A stretch of DNA of 64,000 nt from Streptomyces sp. M92 (GCF_028473745.1 NZ_CP101137.1:6696001-6760000), one strand, 5' to 3'. Positions 31,733 to 40,147 are shown, numbered from the stretch's first letter. The notes: generated from the sequence alone by a model not told the origin. A program made the numbers and translations.

Positions 31733-32695
31733 TTACGGAAGTTCGACCACCTGGGCGCACCAGGTCAGCCCGGCGCCGAAGCCCAGGAGCAGCGCCTTGT
31801 CGCCGGGCCGTACGGTGGCCGAGGCGAGCAGCGACTCCAGGGCCAGCGGGATGGACGCCGAACTGGTGTTGCCGTCGGTGACGATGCTGCGGGCGATCGC
31901 CACGTGCGCGGGCGGGCGCAGTCGGCGCACCATCGCGTCGATCAGCCGCCCGTTGCACTGGTGCGGCACGAAGGCGCCGATGTCGTCCCAGGTGAGCCCG
32001 GCCGCGTCGAGTGCGTCCCGGGCCACTTGCGGCATGTGTGAACCGAACCAGCGGACCACCCGGGTGCCGTCCATGTGCATGTACGGGCGGGCGGCGCCGG
32101 GTTTGGGCGGGGCGCTGGTCATCCAGGGCTCACCGGGGCCGTGGGTTCCCCACACCGCCGGTCCGATCCCGCCGTGCTCCGCGGCGCTGACCACCGCGGC
32201 CCCGGCGGCATCGCCGAAGAGCATGACGGTCCCGCAGTCGTCGGGGTCGGTGATGTCGCCCAGCCGCTCGGCGGCGACGACCAGGATCTGACGCGCCTGC
32301 TGTGCGGCGATGAGTCCGGAGGCCAGGGTCAGCCCGTAACTGAACCCGGCGCACCCACCGTTGACGTCGAGCCCGCCGGCCCGGCCGGCTCCGATGCGGT
32401 GGGTGAGACCGGCGGCCCGGCACGATGCCTGGCCGACGCTGCTGGCGGAGGAGAACAGGACACAGTCCAGGTCCTCGGCGAGCACTCCCGCGTGGGCCAG
32501 GGCCTTGTCCGCCGCCTGCGCGGCCATCTCGACGAAGGTGTCGTCGGGGTCGGCCTTCAGCCTGGTCCGGATTCCGGTGATCTGCTCGATATAGCCTTCC
32601 TCATGGCCGAACCTGGTGTCGAGTTCGGCACTGGTGAGCAGGCCACCGGGGCGGTAGACGCCGATGCCGGTCAGCCGTCCCGCGCCCCGGGCCAT
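31733..32695 (-). CDS. KASIII (FabH-like) 3-oxoacyl-ACP synthase
   Basis: A 320-residue KASIII with an intact triad: Cys115 (DVNGGCAGFSYG), His245 (VPHQCNGRLID) and Asn276 (TDGNTSSASIP). The HQ-A-N-x-R motif has Cys in place of Ala. Such enzymes join a CoA- or ACP-bound starter to malonyl-ACP. It sits between a dedicated ACP gene (1-bp TGATG overlap) and the E1 genes, so the E1/E2 product is probably its starter or its acceptor carrier. Confidence 0.92.
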   Translation of the reverse strand: MARGAGRLTGIGVYRPGGLLTSAELDTRFGHEEGYIEQITGIRTRLKADPDDTFVEMAAQAADKALAHAGVLAEDLDCVLFSSASSVGQASCRAAGLTHRIGAGRAGGLDVNGGCAGFSYGLTLASGLIAAQQARQILVVAAERLGDITDPDDCGTVMLFGDAAGAAVVSAAEHGGIGPAVWGTHGPGEPWMTSAPPKPGAARPYMHMDGTRVVRWFGSHMPQVARDALDAAGLTWDDIGAFVPHQCNGRLIDAMVRRLRPPAHVAIARSIVTDGNTSSASIPLALESLLASATVRPGDKALLLGFGAGLTWCAQVVELP

Positions 32696-32967
32696 CAGCG
32701 GGCTCCGTCCGCCGCGGCGACGGCTGCCCGGCCGTTCACGTAGTCGAGGGTCCGCCGGACGGTGCGCAGATCGTGCACCGCCTCGTCCGGGATGGGAACG
32801 CCGTAGCGCTCCTGGATCCGCTCGGCCAGTTCGATGACGGCCATCGAGTCGAACCCCAACGACGTGAAGGGCGCGTCGGCCGGCTGCTCCGAGAGCGCCC
32901 GGGCCGCCTCGGCGCCGGCGATCTCGGCCACCATCGCCGTCAGGTCTTCCAGAGTGAAAGGGGACAT
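32695..32967 (-). CDS. Acyl carrier protein (second)
   Basis: A 90-residue ACP with the phosphopantetheine serine Ser41 in SLGFDSMAVIELAERIQ. It differs from the other ACP of the block (DSM rather than DSL and a different helix 3, PIPDEAVHDLRTVR), so the two probably load different partners. Located between the reductase and KASIII genes, it is the likely carrier of the starter or the substrate of the reductase. GAAAGGGG precedes the ATG. Confidence 0.88.
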   Translation of the reverse strand: MSPFTLEDLTAMVAEIAGAEAARALSEQPADAPFTSLGFDSMAVIELAERIQERYGVPIPDEAVHDLRTVRRTLDYVNGRAAVAAADGAR

Positions 32968-33026
32968 GCGGAAACTCCAGCTGATGGGATACGGGGGGTG
33001 CGCGGAAGGAGAGGACCGCGCGTGGG

Positions 33027-34145
33027 TCACTGGGCGGGCAGCATGACCTCGCGGCCCAGGAAGGCGAGCACCCTGCGGAAGTAGTCGGAGTCGAGCACGG
33101 GCGGGGCGCGGTGCGCGGACGCCGCGGTGAGGCCTGCGGTGTCGCGCTCCGGGGCCGGGATCATCTGCCGGAGGGTCTCGCCGGCCAGCCGCATGGTGCT
33201 GCGGGGAACCTCGTCGCCCAGGTCGCGAAGCCGCTCCAGCCAGGTGCCGAACGGAACGAGCGGAAGGTCGACACCCGCGTCCGCGAAGCCCTGGAAGTAC
33301 GACCGGAAGGGCAGCGGTTCGGGATCGATCACGTGGAACACCTGTCCTCGGGCACGCCGGCTCAGGGACAGGTCGACGATGGCGCGGCTGGTGAAGTCGA
33401 CCGTGCCCACCGGCAGGAGACCGGGGTGGTCGGGGGCGCAGCGGGCGCGGATGCTCGCCGCTGTCAGGTGGACGAACCAGTCCGACTTCCCCACCAGGCC
33501 GCTGCGCGAGTCCGCCAGGATCACACCGGGCCGGTGCACCATCGTGGGCAAGCCACGGTCCGCGGCCTGCGCGACCAACTGCTCGGCGACCCATTTCGTA
33601 GCGCAGTAACCGGAGACACCGGCCCCGGCCTCCCGGGCCGCCGGGATCACCCCCATCGTCGAGATGTAATGCACGGGAATGCGGCGGGTCCGGGTCGCAA
33701 GTCTCAGGATTTCCCGGGTTCCCGACACATTGCAACCGCGCAGGATCGGGTAGCTCGCCAGAAGATTGACCCAAGCACCGCAGTGGTAAATGACGTCGAT
33801 GCCGCGCGAGAGGCCCGAGAACTCCTCGTCGGTCAGGCCGAACCGCGGCTTGGCCAGGCTGCCGGGCACGACGTCGACCCGGGACATGTGGTGCTCCGGC
33901 ACCTCCCGGGCGCGTAACTGACCGGCGAGCCGCTCCCGGGCCTGAGCGGCCGACTCAGCCCTCACCAGGCAATGAATTCGAGCGTCGGTCGCATCCAGCA
34001 GGTCGGCGAGCAGGAAACCGCCGAGGAATCCCGTGGCTCCTGTCAGCAGAATATTCTCGGGCGGCCCTTCGGGAACGTCCGTCAGAGCCGACGCATCGAT
34101 TTCCGACGGTAGTCGCAAATCGTCACTGATCGGGGAACTGGCCAT
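33027..34145 (-). CDS. Thioester-reductase-type NAD(P)H-dependent protein, TTA-containing
   Basis: A protein of about 372 residues of the NAD_binding_4/thioester-reductase type found as the terminal R domain of NRPS, PKS and carboxylic acid reductases. The nucleotide site is LLTGATGFLGGFLLADLL, the catalytic set is Ser in YISTMGV with Tyr and Lys in GYCATKWVAEQLV, and VHRPGVIL follows. It should release an acyl-ACP as aldehyde or alcohol. It is the first gene of the left block. Codon 77 (33915-33917) is TTA, so the operon probably needs bldA. A start 21 codons earlier (34208) is possible; neither has a strong ribosome-binding site. Confidence 0.85.
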   Translation of the reverse strand: MASSPISDDLRLPSEIDASALTDVPEGPPENILLTGATGFLGGFLLADLLDATDARIHCLVRAESAAQARERLAGQLRAREVPEHHMSRVDVVPGSLAKPRFGLTDEEFSGLSRGIDVIYHCGAWVNLLASYPILRGCNVSGTREILRLATRTRRIPVHYISTMGVIPAAREAGAGVSGYCATKWVAEQLVAQAADRGLPTMVHRPGVILADSRSGLVGKSDWFVHLTAASIRARCAPDHPGLLPVGTVDFTSRAIVDLSLSRRARGQVFHVIDPEPLPFRSYFQGFADAGVDLPLVPFGTWLERLRDLGDEVPRSTMRLAGETLRQMIPAPERDTAGLTAASAHRAPPVLDSDYFRRVLAFLGREVMLPAQ

Positions 34146-34513
34146 ACGAACACCGCATTTCAGCACAGGCGAGATTCGGTCCTGCCCTGAACACTCCCCG
34201 CGCCTCACGAGGTCTATTACAGAAATCTTCCGCCAGTGGGAGCGCAGGGCGCATCCTCCTGGCCGTCACCGCTCCCGCACCGCCACAACGGATGAGTAGG
34301 GCTCATTCATTCGAACAGGACACGGCTCCGAATGGACGGCCGGAACGTACGCCCGGAGCGCGTTTCCGGTATCGCGCGCCGTCGGTTGCACGCCAACGCG
34401 CTTACCTGCACGCGGCGTTGTGGAACGGGGGGCCGGGGGGCGGGGGCGACCCGAGCGTAAAGACAGGTGAGACGGACACAGCCAAGAGGTCACGAGGCAA
34501 GGGGGGTTGAGCC
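34146..34513. promoter_or_regulatory. Divergent control region between left and middle biosynthetic blocks
   Basis: A 368-bp gene-free region with lower GC than its surroundings. It contains the inverted repeat ATGAG-taggg-CTCAT (34292-34306), a GGAAC-N15-GTT pair starting near 34341 that resembles ECF-type promoters for the middle block, and on the minus strand TGTAATAGAC near 34215 as a possible -10 for the reductase operon. A regulator binding the central repeat could control both blocks. Confidence 0.45.
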
Positions 34514-35173
34514 ATGGCCGCAGGGCCTGAGACGCCGGGAGTCTCCGACTCCGAGGAGAGCGGGGTGAGTTCGCACGTCGATCCACCGAAGACGTTGCCC
34601 GAGGCGTGGCGGCCTCTGCTCGGCCGCCCGGCCCTCGCGGAGCTGCTCGGGCACCCCCTCGCGGGCGCCGCGTTGACGGAGATGTGCCGGCTCCTGCCGC
34701 CCCACGTCGCCGTGCACTCTCTGCGGACGTTCCTGCTGGCCGACGCCTGTGCGCGGACCCGCGGGACCGCCTACGACCGGGTCGGCCTGCTGGCCGCCGC
34801 GGCGTTCCACGACGCCGGGCTGGTAGGGCGCACTCCGCTCGGTCGCGGCGGATTCCCGCGCCGCTCCGCCCAGTTGCTCGACCAGTTCCTGGCCCGGCAC
34901 CAGGTGGGCACGGTGCGGCGCACGACCCTCACGCGTGCGGTGCGCGAACACATGCGGCCGTTCCCCGCCCGCGACGCCGGACCCGAGGCGCGGCTGCTGC
35001 ACTTCGGCGTGTGGCTGGACGTCACCGGGCGCGGCGAGCGGCAAGTGCCCGGTGACCGCCGCCTGTTGGCCCAACTGGCGCCCACCCCCGGGTTCGCCGT
35101 GTCCTTCTCCGCCCGGGTGGTGGCCTGCGGGCTGCGCCGGGTGCTGCCGGGTTCCCCGGTCACCCACCGGTGA
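34514..35173 (+). CDS. HD-domain protein, cyanamide-hydratase-like
   Basis: A 219-residue HD-family protein. The pattern HSLRTFLLADACA, AAAFHDAGLVG (the H-D pair), RSAQLLDQFLARHQVG, AVREHM and PEARLLHFGVWLDVTGRG follows the cyanamide-hydratase-like HD group (H...HD...H...D). The metal ligands His, His-Asp and Asp are all present. Members hydrate nitriles or cyanamide, or act as phosphohydrolases; the role here is open. It is the first gene of the middle block, with AGGGGGG before the ATG and 49 bp before the halogenase-like gene. Confidence 0.72.
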   Translation: MAAGPETPGVSDSEESGVSSHVDPPKTLPEAWRPLLGRPALAELLGHPLAGAALTEMCRLLPPHVAVHSLRTFLLADACARTRGTAYDRVGLLAAAAFHDAGLVGRTPLGRGGFPRRSAQLLDQFLARHQVGTVRRTTLTRAVREHMRPFPARDAGPEARLLHFGVWLDVTGRGERQVPGDRRLLAQLAPTPGFAVSFSARVVACGLRRVLPGSPVTHR

Positions 35174-35222
35174 CCGGGGAGCCCGGCGACTCGCCCTTCC
35201 CGTCGCGAAAGGAACCGCAGAC

Positions 35223-36980
35223 ATGCAAGAAGACCAGCGTGTTTTCGATGTCGCCATCGTCGGAGGCGGCATCGGCGGGACGATGCTGGGGACCGTACTC
35301 GCACGTCACGGCGTGCGGGTGCTGCTGCTCGAAGGCAGCGGCCACCCCAGGTTCGCCATCGGAGAGTCCACCGTCCCCGAGACCACGTTCGGCCTGCGGG
35401 TCCTGGCCCGCCGCTACGACGTCCCTGAGCTCGAGCACCTGGCGACCAACGCGGCACTGCGCCGCCACGTGTCGTCGAACAGCGGGGTCAAGCGAAACTT
35501 CAGCTTCATCTACCACCGGGAAGGTGAGCCCACCCGGCCCGACGAGTGCACCCAGTACCCCACCTGGGGGCCTCCGCTCGGTCCCGACTCGCACTACTTC
35601 CGGCAGGACGTGGACGCCTACATGTTCCACGTCGCCGTGTCCTACGGCGTGACCGCGTACACCCACACCATGGTCGACGACGTGAAGTTCGAGGAGGACG
35701 GCGCGACGCTCGTCACCCGGGACCGGGGCACCTTCCGGGCTTCGTACGTGGTCGACGCCGGCGGCATGCGGGCGGTCCTGCCCGAGCGTCTCGGACTGCG
35801 GCAGGAACCGCCCTACCGCACGAGGTCGCGCACGATCTTCACGCACATGGTGGACGTGCGCCCCTTCGACGCCGTGGCGCCTTCGCGTGAACAGCACGGC
35901 ATGCCCAGCCCGTTCAGCCAGGGAACGCTCCATCACATGTTCCCGGGCGGATGGTTCTGGGTCATCCCGTTCGACAACCAGTCGACCAGCACGAACCAGT
36001 TGTGCAGTGTCGGCATCAACCTCGATCTCGACCAGCACCCCCGGCCGGAGGACATCTCGGCTCAGGAGGAGTTCTGGCGGTACGTGCGCCGGTTCCCCAG
36101 TGTGGCCCGGCAGTTCGAGCGGGCGCGGGCGGTCCGGCCGTACGTGTCCACCGACCGCACCCAGTTCGCCTCGCAGAAGGTGGTCGGCGACCGGTGGTGT
36201 CTGCTGCCGCACGCCAGTGACTTCATCGACCCGCTCTTCTCCAGCGGTCTCGCCGTCACCGTGATGGCACTGAACGCGCTGAGTCACCGGCTGATCGACG
36301 CGGTGCGCCAGAACGACTTCGACACCTCCCGGTTCGCGTACCTGGATCACTGGACCAAGCGCATGTTCCGGTTCTACGACGACCTGGTGTCCTGCAGCTA
36401 CATCGCGTTCGACGACTTCGACCTGTGGAACGCCTGGAACCGCGTGTGGACCATCACGACGCTGTACGGCACGAACGCCCAGAACCAGGTCGCCGTGACG
36501 TTCGAGAAGACGCACGACCCGGCCTGTTTCGACATGCTGGAGCTGCCGCCGTACCGAGGTCTCCAGGGTATGGACAACCCCTGGGTGGAGCGGATGTTCG
36601 ACCAGGCGCGGGACGCCGTACTCGCCTATCGTGCGGGCGAGTTGACGAAGGAGCAGGCGATCGCACGCATCTACGAGGTGCTGGGCGAGAGCGGGCTGGC
36701 CCCGACGGTGTGGGGCACCCTGGACCCCGACGACCGGTGCCCGTCCGGGGTGTTCACCCTCTGGCCGCTGATGAAGATCCTGCTGTGGGGCAAGTACCGC
36801 TCACCGCGGCACGTCCGGGGCTCCTACTTCACCGGCGGAGCGCGGCTGGTGGGCAAGGAAGCGATCCAGGCGTACACCACCGAGCTGCGCGCCGGCAGCT
36901 CCCAAGTGCACCAGACCGTAAGGGACATGTGGCTCAACTGGAACCGCGACTGGGCGCGGCGGCCCGCTCCTCGGAAATGA
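35223..36980 (+). CDS. Flavin-dependent halogenase-like enzyme
   Basis: A 585-residue FAD enzyme of the tryptophan-halogenase superfamily. GGGIGG (14-19) binds FAD, GEST at 47-50 matches the family's G-E-S-T/S-x-P element, and W244-F-W246-V-I-P249 is the exact WxWxIP motif that marks FADH2-dependent halogenases. Lys90 in SGVKRNFSF is a candidate for the catalytic lysine. The C-terminal ~200 residues are long, as in halogenases acting on large or carrier-bound substrates. It would need FADH2, which the flavin reductase of the right block could supply. Some family members are oxygenases without halogenation, so chlorination is inferred. GAAAGGA precedes the ATG. Confidence 0.8.
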   Translation: MQEDQRVFDVAIVGGGIGGTMLGTVLARHGVRVLLLEGSGHPRFAIGESTVPETTFGLRVLARRYDVPELEHLATNAALRRHVSSNSGVKRNFSFIYHREGEPTRPDECTQYPTWGPPLGPDSHYFRQDVDAYMFHVAVSYGVTAYTHTMVDDVKFEEDGATLVTRDRGTFRASYVVDAGGMRAVLPERLGLRQEPPYRTRSRTIFTHMVDVRPFDAVAPSREQHGMPSPFSQGTLHHMFPGGWFWVIPFDNQSTSTNQLCSVGINLDLDQHPRPEDISAQEEFWRYVRRFPSVARQFERARAVRPYVSTDRTQFASQKVVGDRWCLLPHASDFIDPLFSSGLAVTVMALNALSHRLIDAVRQNDFDTSRFAYLDHWTKRMFRFYDDLVSCSYIAFDDFDLWNAWNRVWTITTLYGTNAQNQVAVTFEKTHDPACFDMLELPPYRGLQGMDNPWVERMFDQARDAVLAYRAGELTKEQAIARIYEVLGESGLAPTVWGTLDPDDRCPSGVFTLWPLMKILLWGKYRSPRHVRGSYFTGGARLVGKEAIQAYTTELRAGSSQVHQTVRDMWLNWNRDWARRPAPRK

Positions 36981-37130
36981 GCGCGGAAAAACATTCCTGC
37001 GGACCGTCGGAGGTACATATTCCGGTTTGCCGCTCCTGGGCCTCGGGTAGGAAAACCACATGGCCGGCAAATGGAAAGTCGGCCGCGGTTCTCCCTGCAC
37101 AATCCGAGAGACAACGGGCTGCAATCCACG

Positions 37131-37655
37131 ATGGTGCGACATTCCACCTGCCAATCGCCCGCTGAATGCTCCTGGGAAGAAATCTTCCAGCATCAGGACC
37201 GCCTCATGCGGCTGGTTCGGCGAAGACTGCCAAGTCTTCAGGACGCCGAGGACTGCGTTCAGGAAACCATGGCCCGGGCAGCCGCCCACGCCACGTTGGA
37301 CAGAAATCGACTCGGTGCCTTTCTGACGTCCGTGGCGCTTCGCCTCTGCATCGACTTCTACCGCGACATGGAGCGTCGCGGCAGACTCCTCCAGCGTGCG
37401 GCGCTCGCGGAAACCCCGGGCACGACCGAGGAGGACGTCTGCGACGAGGACTTCGGCAGATGGCTTCTGGGCCAGGTACAACACCTGCGAGGGCGGGAGC
37501 AGGAGGTCATACTCGCCCGTGCCAAGGGTATTTCCACTGCGGAATTCGCCCGCATACACAACATCTCCGTCAAGGCGGCCGAGGCCGCCTTCACCAGGGG
37601 CCGCGCGCGATTGAAAAACGTCTGCGCGAAAGCCTTGGAAGGCTGTGCCCGGTAA
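37131..37655 (+). CDS. ECF-type RNA polymerase sigma factor
   Basis: A 174-residue sigma factor. Region 2 is at about residues 15-75 (IFQHQDRLMRLVRRRLPSLQ, DAEDCVQETMARAAAH, LGAFLTSVALRLCIDFYRD) and region 4 at about 112-165 (LRGREQEVILARAKGISTAE, FARIHNISVKAAEAAFTRGR). No anti-sigma gene is recognisable beside it. The start is uncertain: 37071 (20 codons longer) is also open and neither has a good ribosome-binding site. GC is locally low. Its position between the halogenase-like and NPLA-repeat genes suggests that it transcribes part of this region. Confidence 0.85.
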   Translation: MVRHSTCQSPAECSWEEIFQHQDRLMRLVRRRLPSLQDAEDCVQETMARAAAHATLDRNRLGAFLTSVALRLCIDFYRDMERRGRLLQRAALAETPGTTEEDVCDEDFGRWLLGQVQHLRGREQEVILARAKGISTAEFARIHNISVKAAEAAFTRGRARLKNVCAKALEGCAR

Positions 37656-37708
37656 CACCCGAAAACCGCACCTCTCCCATCACAGAGAAACGGAAAGGGA
37701 CCACGCTC

Positions 37709-38434
37709 ATGGGCAATAGCAAGAACATCCAAGACATCTTCAAGGATTTGGTCGGCGATATGACCGACAGCTGGAAGGAGGCTTTCGACGACCTCCTGAA
37801 CCGAGACGACGACTCAGGATCGTCGCGCGGCTCCGGCAACGCCGTCAGCACGCTGGCCGAGCTGCCCCCGAACGCCCTCGCCGCACTGGCCGGGGCCGTC
37901 AACCCGGCGACCGCGCTCGCGGGGGTCGCCAACCCGCTGGCCGCCCTCGGCGGGGCCGGCGCAGCCGGCAACCCGCTCGCCGGCCTCGCCTCGGGGGCCG
38001 CGGGCCCACTGGGGAACGTCGCGGGCGCAGCGCAGAACCCCCTGGCCGCGCTCACCGGTGCCGGGGGCGGCGGCAACCCGCTCGCGGCCGCGCTGGGCGG
38101 GGCGGGCAACCCCCTGGCCGCGCTGGGCGGGGCGGCCAATCCGCTCGCCGCGGCCGGCGGCGCGGCCGGTGCGCTCGGCGGGCTCGGTCAGCTGGCCGGA
38201 GGCCTCGGAAACGCGGCGAGCGGGGCGGGCGACCTGATGGCGCTGCCGACCCAGCTCACCCAGCTGCTCCAGGTGCTGCCCAAGCTCCTCGAGGCGGTCC
38301 AGGGCCTGCAGAACATGACCAACCTGCCGGCCCAGGCCGGTCAGCAGGGGCTGGCGGCCCTGCAGGGCCTGACCGGTCAGCAGGGGCAGGGCGGCAAGCC
38401 GTCCCAGGGCGGACAGTCCTCGACCTCGGGCTGA
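37709..38434 (+). CDS. NPLA-repeat low-complexity protein
   Basis: A 241-residue protein that I do not recognise. Residues 1-35 form a charged amphipathic helix (NIQDIFKDLVGDMTDSWKEA) and an acidic/Ser linker follows. Residues 55-165 are a repeat field in which the unit N-P-L-A-A/G-L-x-G-A recurs about eight times with Gly/Ala spacers. Residues 170-215 are Leu/Gln-rich helix (MALPTQLTQLLQVLPKLLEA), then a Gln/Gly tail. There is no signal peptide or enzyme motif. It resembles self-assembling or surface-coating proteins such as phasins more than any catalyst. GGAAAGGGA precedes the ATG, 54 bp after the sigma gene. Confidence 0.75.
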   Translation: MGNSKNIQDIFKDLVGDMTDSWKEAFDDLLNRDDDSGSSRGSGNAVSTLAELPPNALAALAGAVNPATALAGVANPLAALGGAGAAGNPLAGLASGAAGPLGNVAGAAQNPLAALTGAGGGGNPLAAALGGAGNPLAALGGAANPLAAAGGAAGALGGLGQLAGGLGNAASGAGDLMALPTQLTQLLQVLPKLLEAVQGLQNMTNLPAQAGQQGLAALQGLTGQQGQGGKPSQGGQSSTSG

Positions 38435-38526
38435 CCGGCCGTGCCACCGTCCCGTCCGGCCGTCTCCGTGGTGCACGCCGACCGCCGTTCCGTACCCGGG
38501 CCGCGATCTGAGGAGGATCACACACG

Positions 38527-40104
38527 ATGACGTCTGTCGTCGGCGATCGGCTGCGTCTCGTGGTCAGGGTCCTGGGCAGCCTCGTGGCCGACGAGGTGGG
38601 ACAGGCGACCCGGCTGCGGAGACGTACGAAGCGGGACACGCGGTCCCCGGCGGAGGGCCTCGTCGGCTCCGCCGGGTCCGCGGCAGAGGCCACCGCCGGG
38701 GCGGAACAGCGCCGTGCCAAGGCGGTGCGGCATGCCCTGGAGAGCCTGGGCCCCTTCTATGTGAAACTCGGACAGGTCCTCTCCACCCGGCCCGACATGG
38801 TCCCCCAGTCCATCCGGGACGAACTGCAGAACCTGCACGACGAGGTCGACGTGCAGCCGTTCTCGGAGTTCGAGCCGGTACTGGCCCGGGACCTCGGGCC
38901 GAACTGGAAGCTGCGCTTCGACGACATCGAGACCGTCGCCCCGCTGGGGGCGGCGTCCCTCGCCCAGGTCTACCGCGTGACGCTGCCCGGTGGGCGCGCG
39001 GCCGTGGTGAAGATCCAGCGACCCGGCATCCGCGAGGGCGTACTCGCGGACATGGCCCTGATGCGCCGGGCGTCGAAGATCGTGGCCCGTGTCGCTCCCC
39101 GGTTCAACGAGGTCATCGACATCGAGGCGATGCTCGGCTCGGTCTTCGACGCCATGGAGCCGGAGCTGGACTTCACCGGCGAGGCCCGCAACATGGACGA
39201 GGCCCGTGACCACGTCCGCCCGTTCCGCTCCCTGGAGGTGCCCCGGGTCCTGCACGCCAGCCCCCGGGTCCTCGTCCAGTCGCTGGCCGACGGGAAGTCG
39301 GTGCGGCACGTCGACCGCGCGCACTTCACGGACGACGAGCGCGTGGAGATCGGCAAGGACCTGCTGCGGTTCATGTACCACGGGTACTTCGTCCATCGCT
39401 TCTTCCACGCCGACCCGCACGCCGGCAACGTCTTCGCCGCTCCCGGCGGACCCGCGACGCTGATCGACTGGGGCATGGTCGGCCGCCTGGACCGCAGGAC
39501 CAGTCTTCAGCTGCTGCCGCTGTTCATGGCCTTGGCGCAGAGCGACGGGGCCGGGACGGCGCAGCACTGGGCGGAGATGGGCCGGATGACGCCGTGGGCC
39601 AACATGCCCGCGTTCGCCGCCGACATGGCCGCGTTCGTGCCCAGCGTCTCCCATCTCTCACTGGAGGACATGAACTTCGGTGTCGCGCTCACCACCGTGC
39701 TGGCCAAGGCGACCAAGCGCGGGATCGGTTCGCCGCCGGCCGTCTCACTGCTGGGCAAGTCCTTCGCGAACCTCGACGGTTCGGTGCGGTGTATGGCTCC
39801 CGAGATCACGCTGCCCGAGGTGTTCCAGGCGGAGGTGCCGAAGATCCTTTTCGCACTGGGCCGCGATTTCCTCGGCCGCAACCAGTTCGCCCGGAACTCC
39901 ATGGAGCTTCTGCTGGCCGCCGTCACCAGTCCGGAACAGGTCCGGGGCGTCCTCTCCGACGTGGCCAACCGTCAGTTCGCGCTGAACATCCACGAGCCGC
40001 GCACCCCCGCCGCGATGGGCGGCCAGCGGCCCACCCGCCCCTCCGGAAGCCTGCTCGCGCTGGGTGCCGCGGCCTTCCTGCTGGGCCGTCGCCGCTCCGG
40101 ATGA
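38527..40104 (+). CDS. AarF/ABC1/UbiB-family atypical kinase
   Basis: A 525-residue ABC1 protein. The family KxGQ motif is FYVKLGQVLSTRPD (about residues 77-90), the Ala-rich loop is PLGAASLAQVYRV, the invariant lysine is in VVKIQRPG, the catalytic region is FFHADPHAGN and the metal-binding D is in LIDWGMVG. A C-terminal hydrophobic segment (LLALGAAAFLLG) may anchor it to the membrane. UbiB/COQ8 members are ATPases that extract lipophilic intermediates from membranes for quinone biosynthesis. Here it could do this for a lipidic pathway intermediate. It is preceded by GAGGA and followed 43 bp later by the methyltransferase. Confidence 0.88.
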   Translation: MTSVVGDRLRLVVRVLGSLVADEVGQATRLRRRTKRDTRSPAEGLVGSAGSAAEATAGAEQRRAKAVRHALESLGPFYVKLGQVLSTRPDMVPQSIRDELQNLHDEVDVQPFSEFEPVLARDLGPNWKLRFDDIETVAPLGAASLAQVYRVTLPGGRAAVVKIQRPGIREGVLADMALMRRASKIVARVAPRFNEVIDIEAMLGSVFDAMEPELDFTGEARNMDEARDHVRPFRSLEVPRVLHASPRVLVQSLADGKSVRHVDRAHFTDDERVEIGKDLLRFMYHGYFVHRFFHADPHAGNVFAAPGGPATLIDWGMVGRLDRRTSLQLLPLFMALAQSDGAGTAQHWAEMGRMTPWANMPAFAADMAAFVPSVSHLSLEDMNFGVALTTVLAKATKRGIGSPPAVSLLGKSFANLDGSVRCMAPEITLPEVFQAEVPKILFALGRDFLGRNQFARNSMELLLAAVTSPEQVRGVLSDVANRQFALNIHEPRTPAAMGGQRPTRPSGSLLALGAAAFLLGRRRSG

Positions 40105-40147
40105 TCCGGGTCCGCACGACCGCCCCGCCCCACCTCAAGGAGATCCC

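Noticed and set aside
36981..37130. Integration site or mobile element beside the low-GC sigma gene
   Set aside because: No integrase, transposase, terminal repeats or tRNA is near; low GC alone is not enough.
37166..37708. Long N-terminal extension of the NPLA-repeat protein overlapping the sigma factor gene
   Set aside because: The upstream part is out of frame with the well-supported sigma factor; the ATG at 37709 has a clear ribosome-binding site.
38527..40104. AurF/VlmB-type diiron N-oxygenase that would complete an azoxy pathway
   Set aside because: The protein is clearly ABC1/UbiB (KxGQ, ADPHAGN, IDWG motifs); no E-x-x-H diiron pattern was found in any gene of the region.
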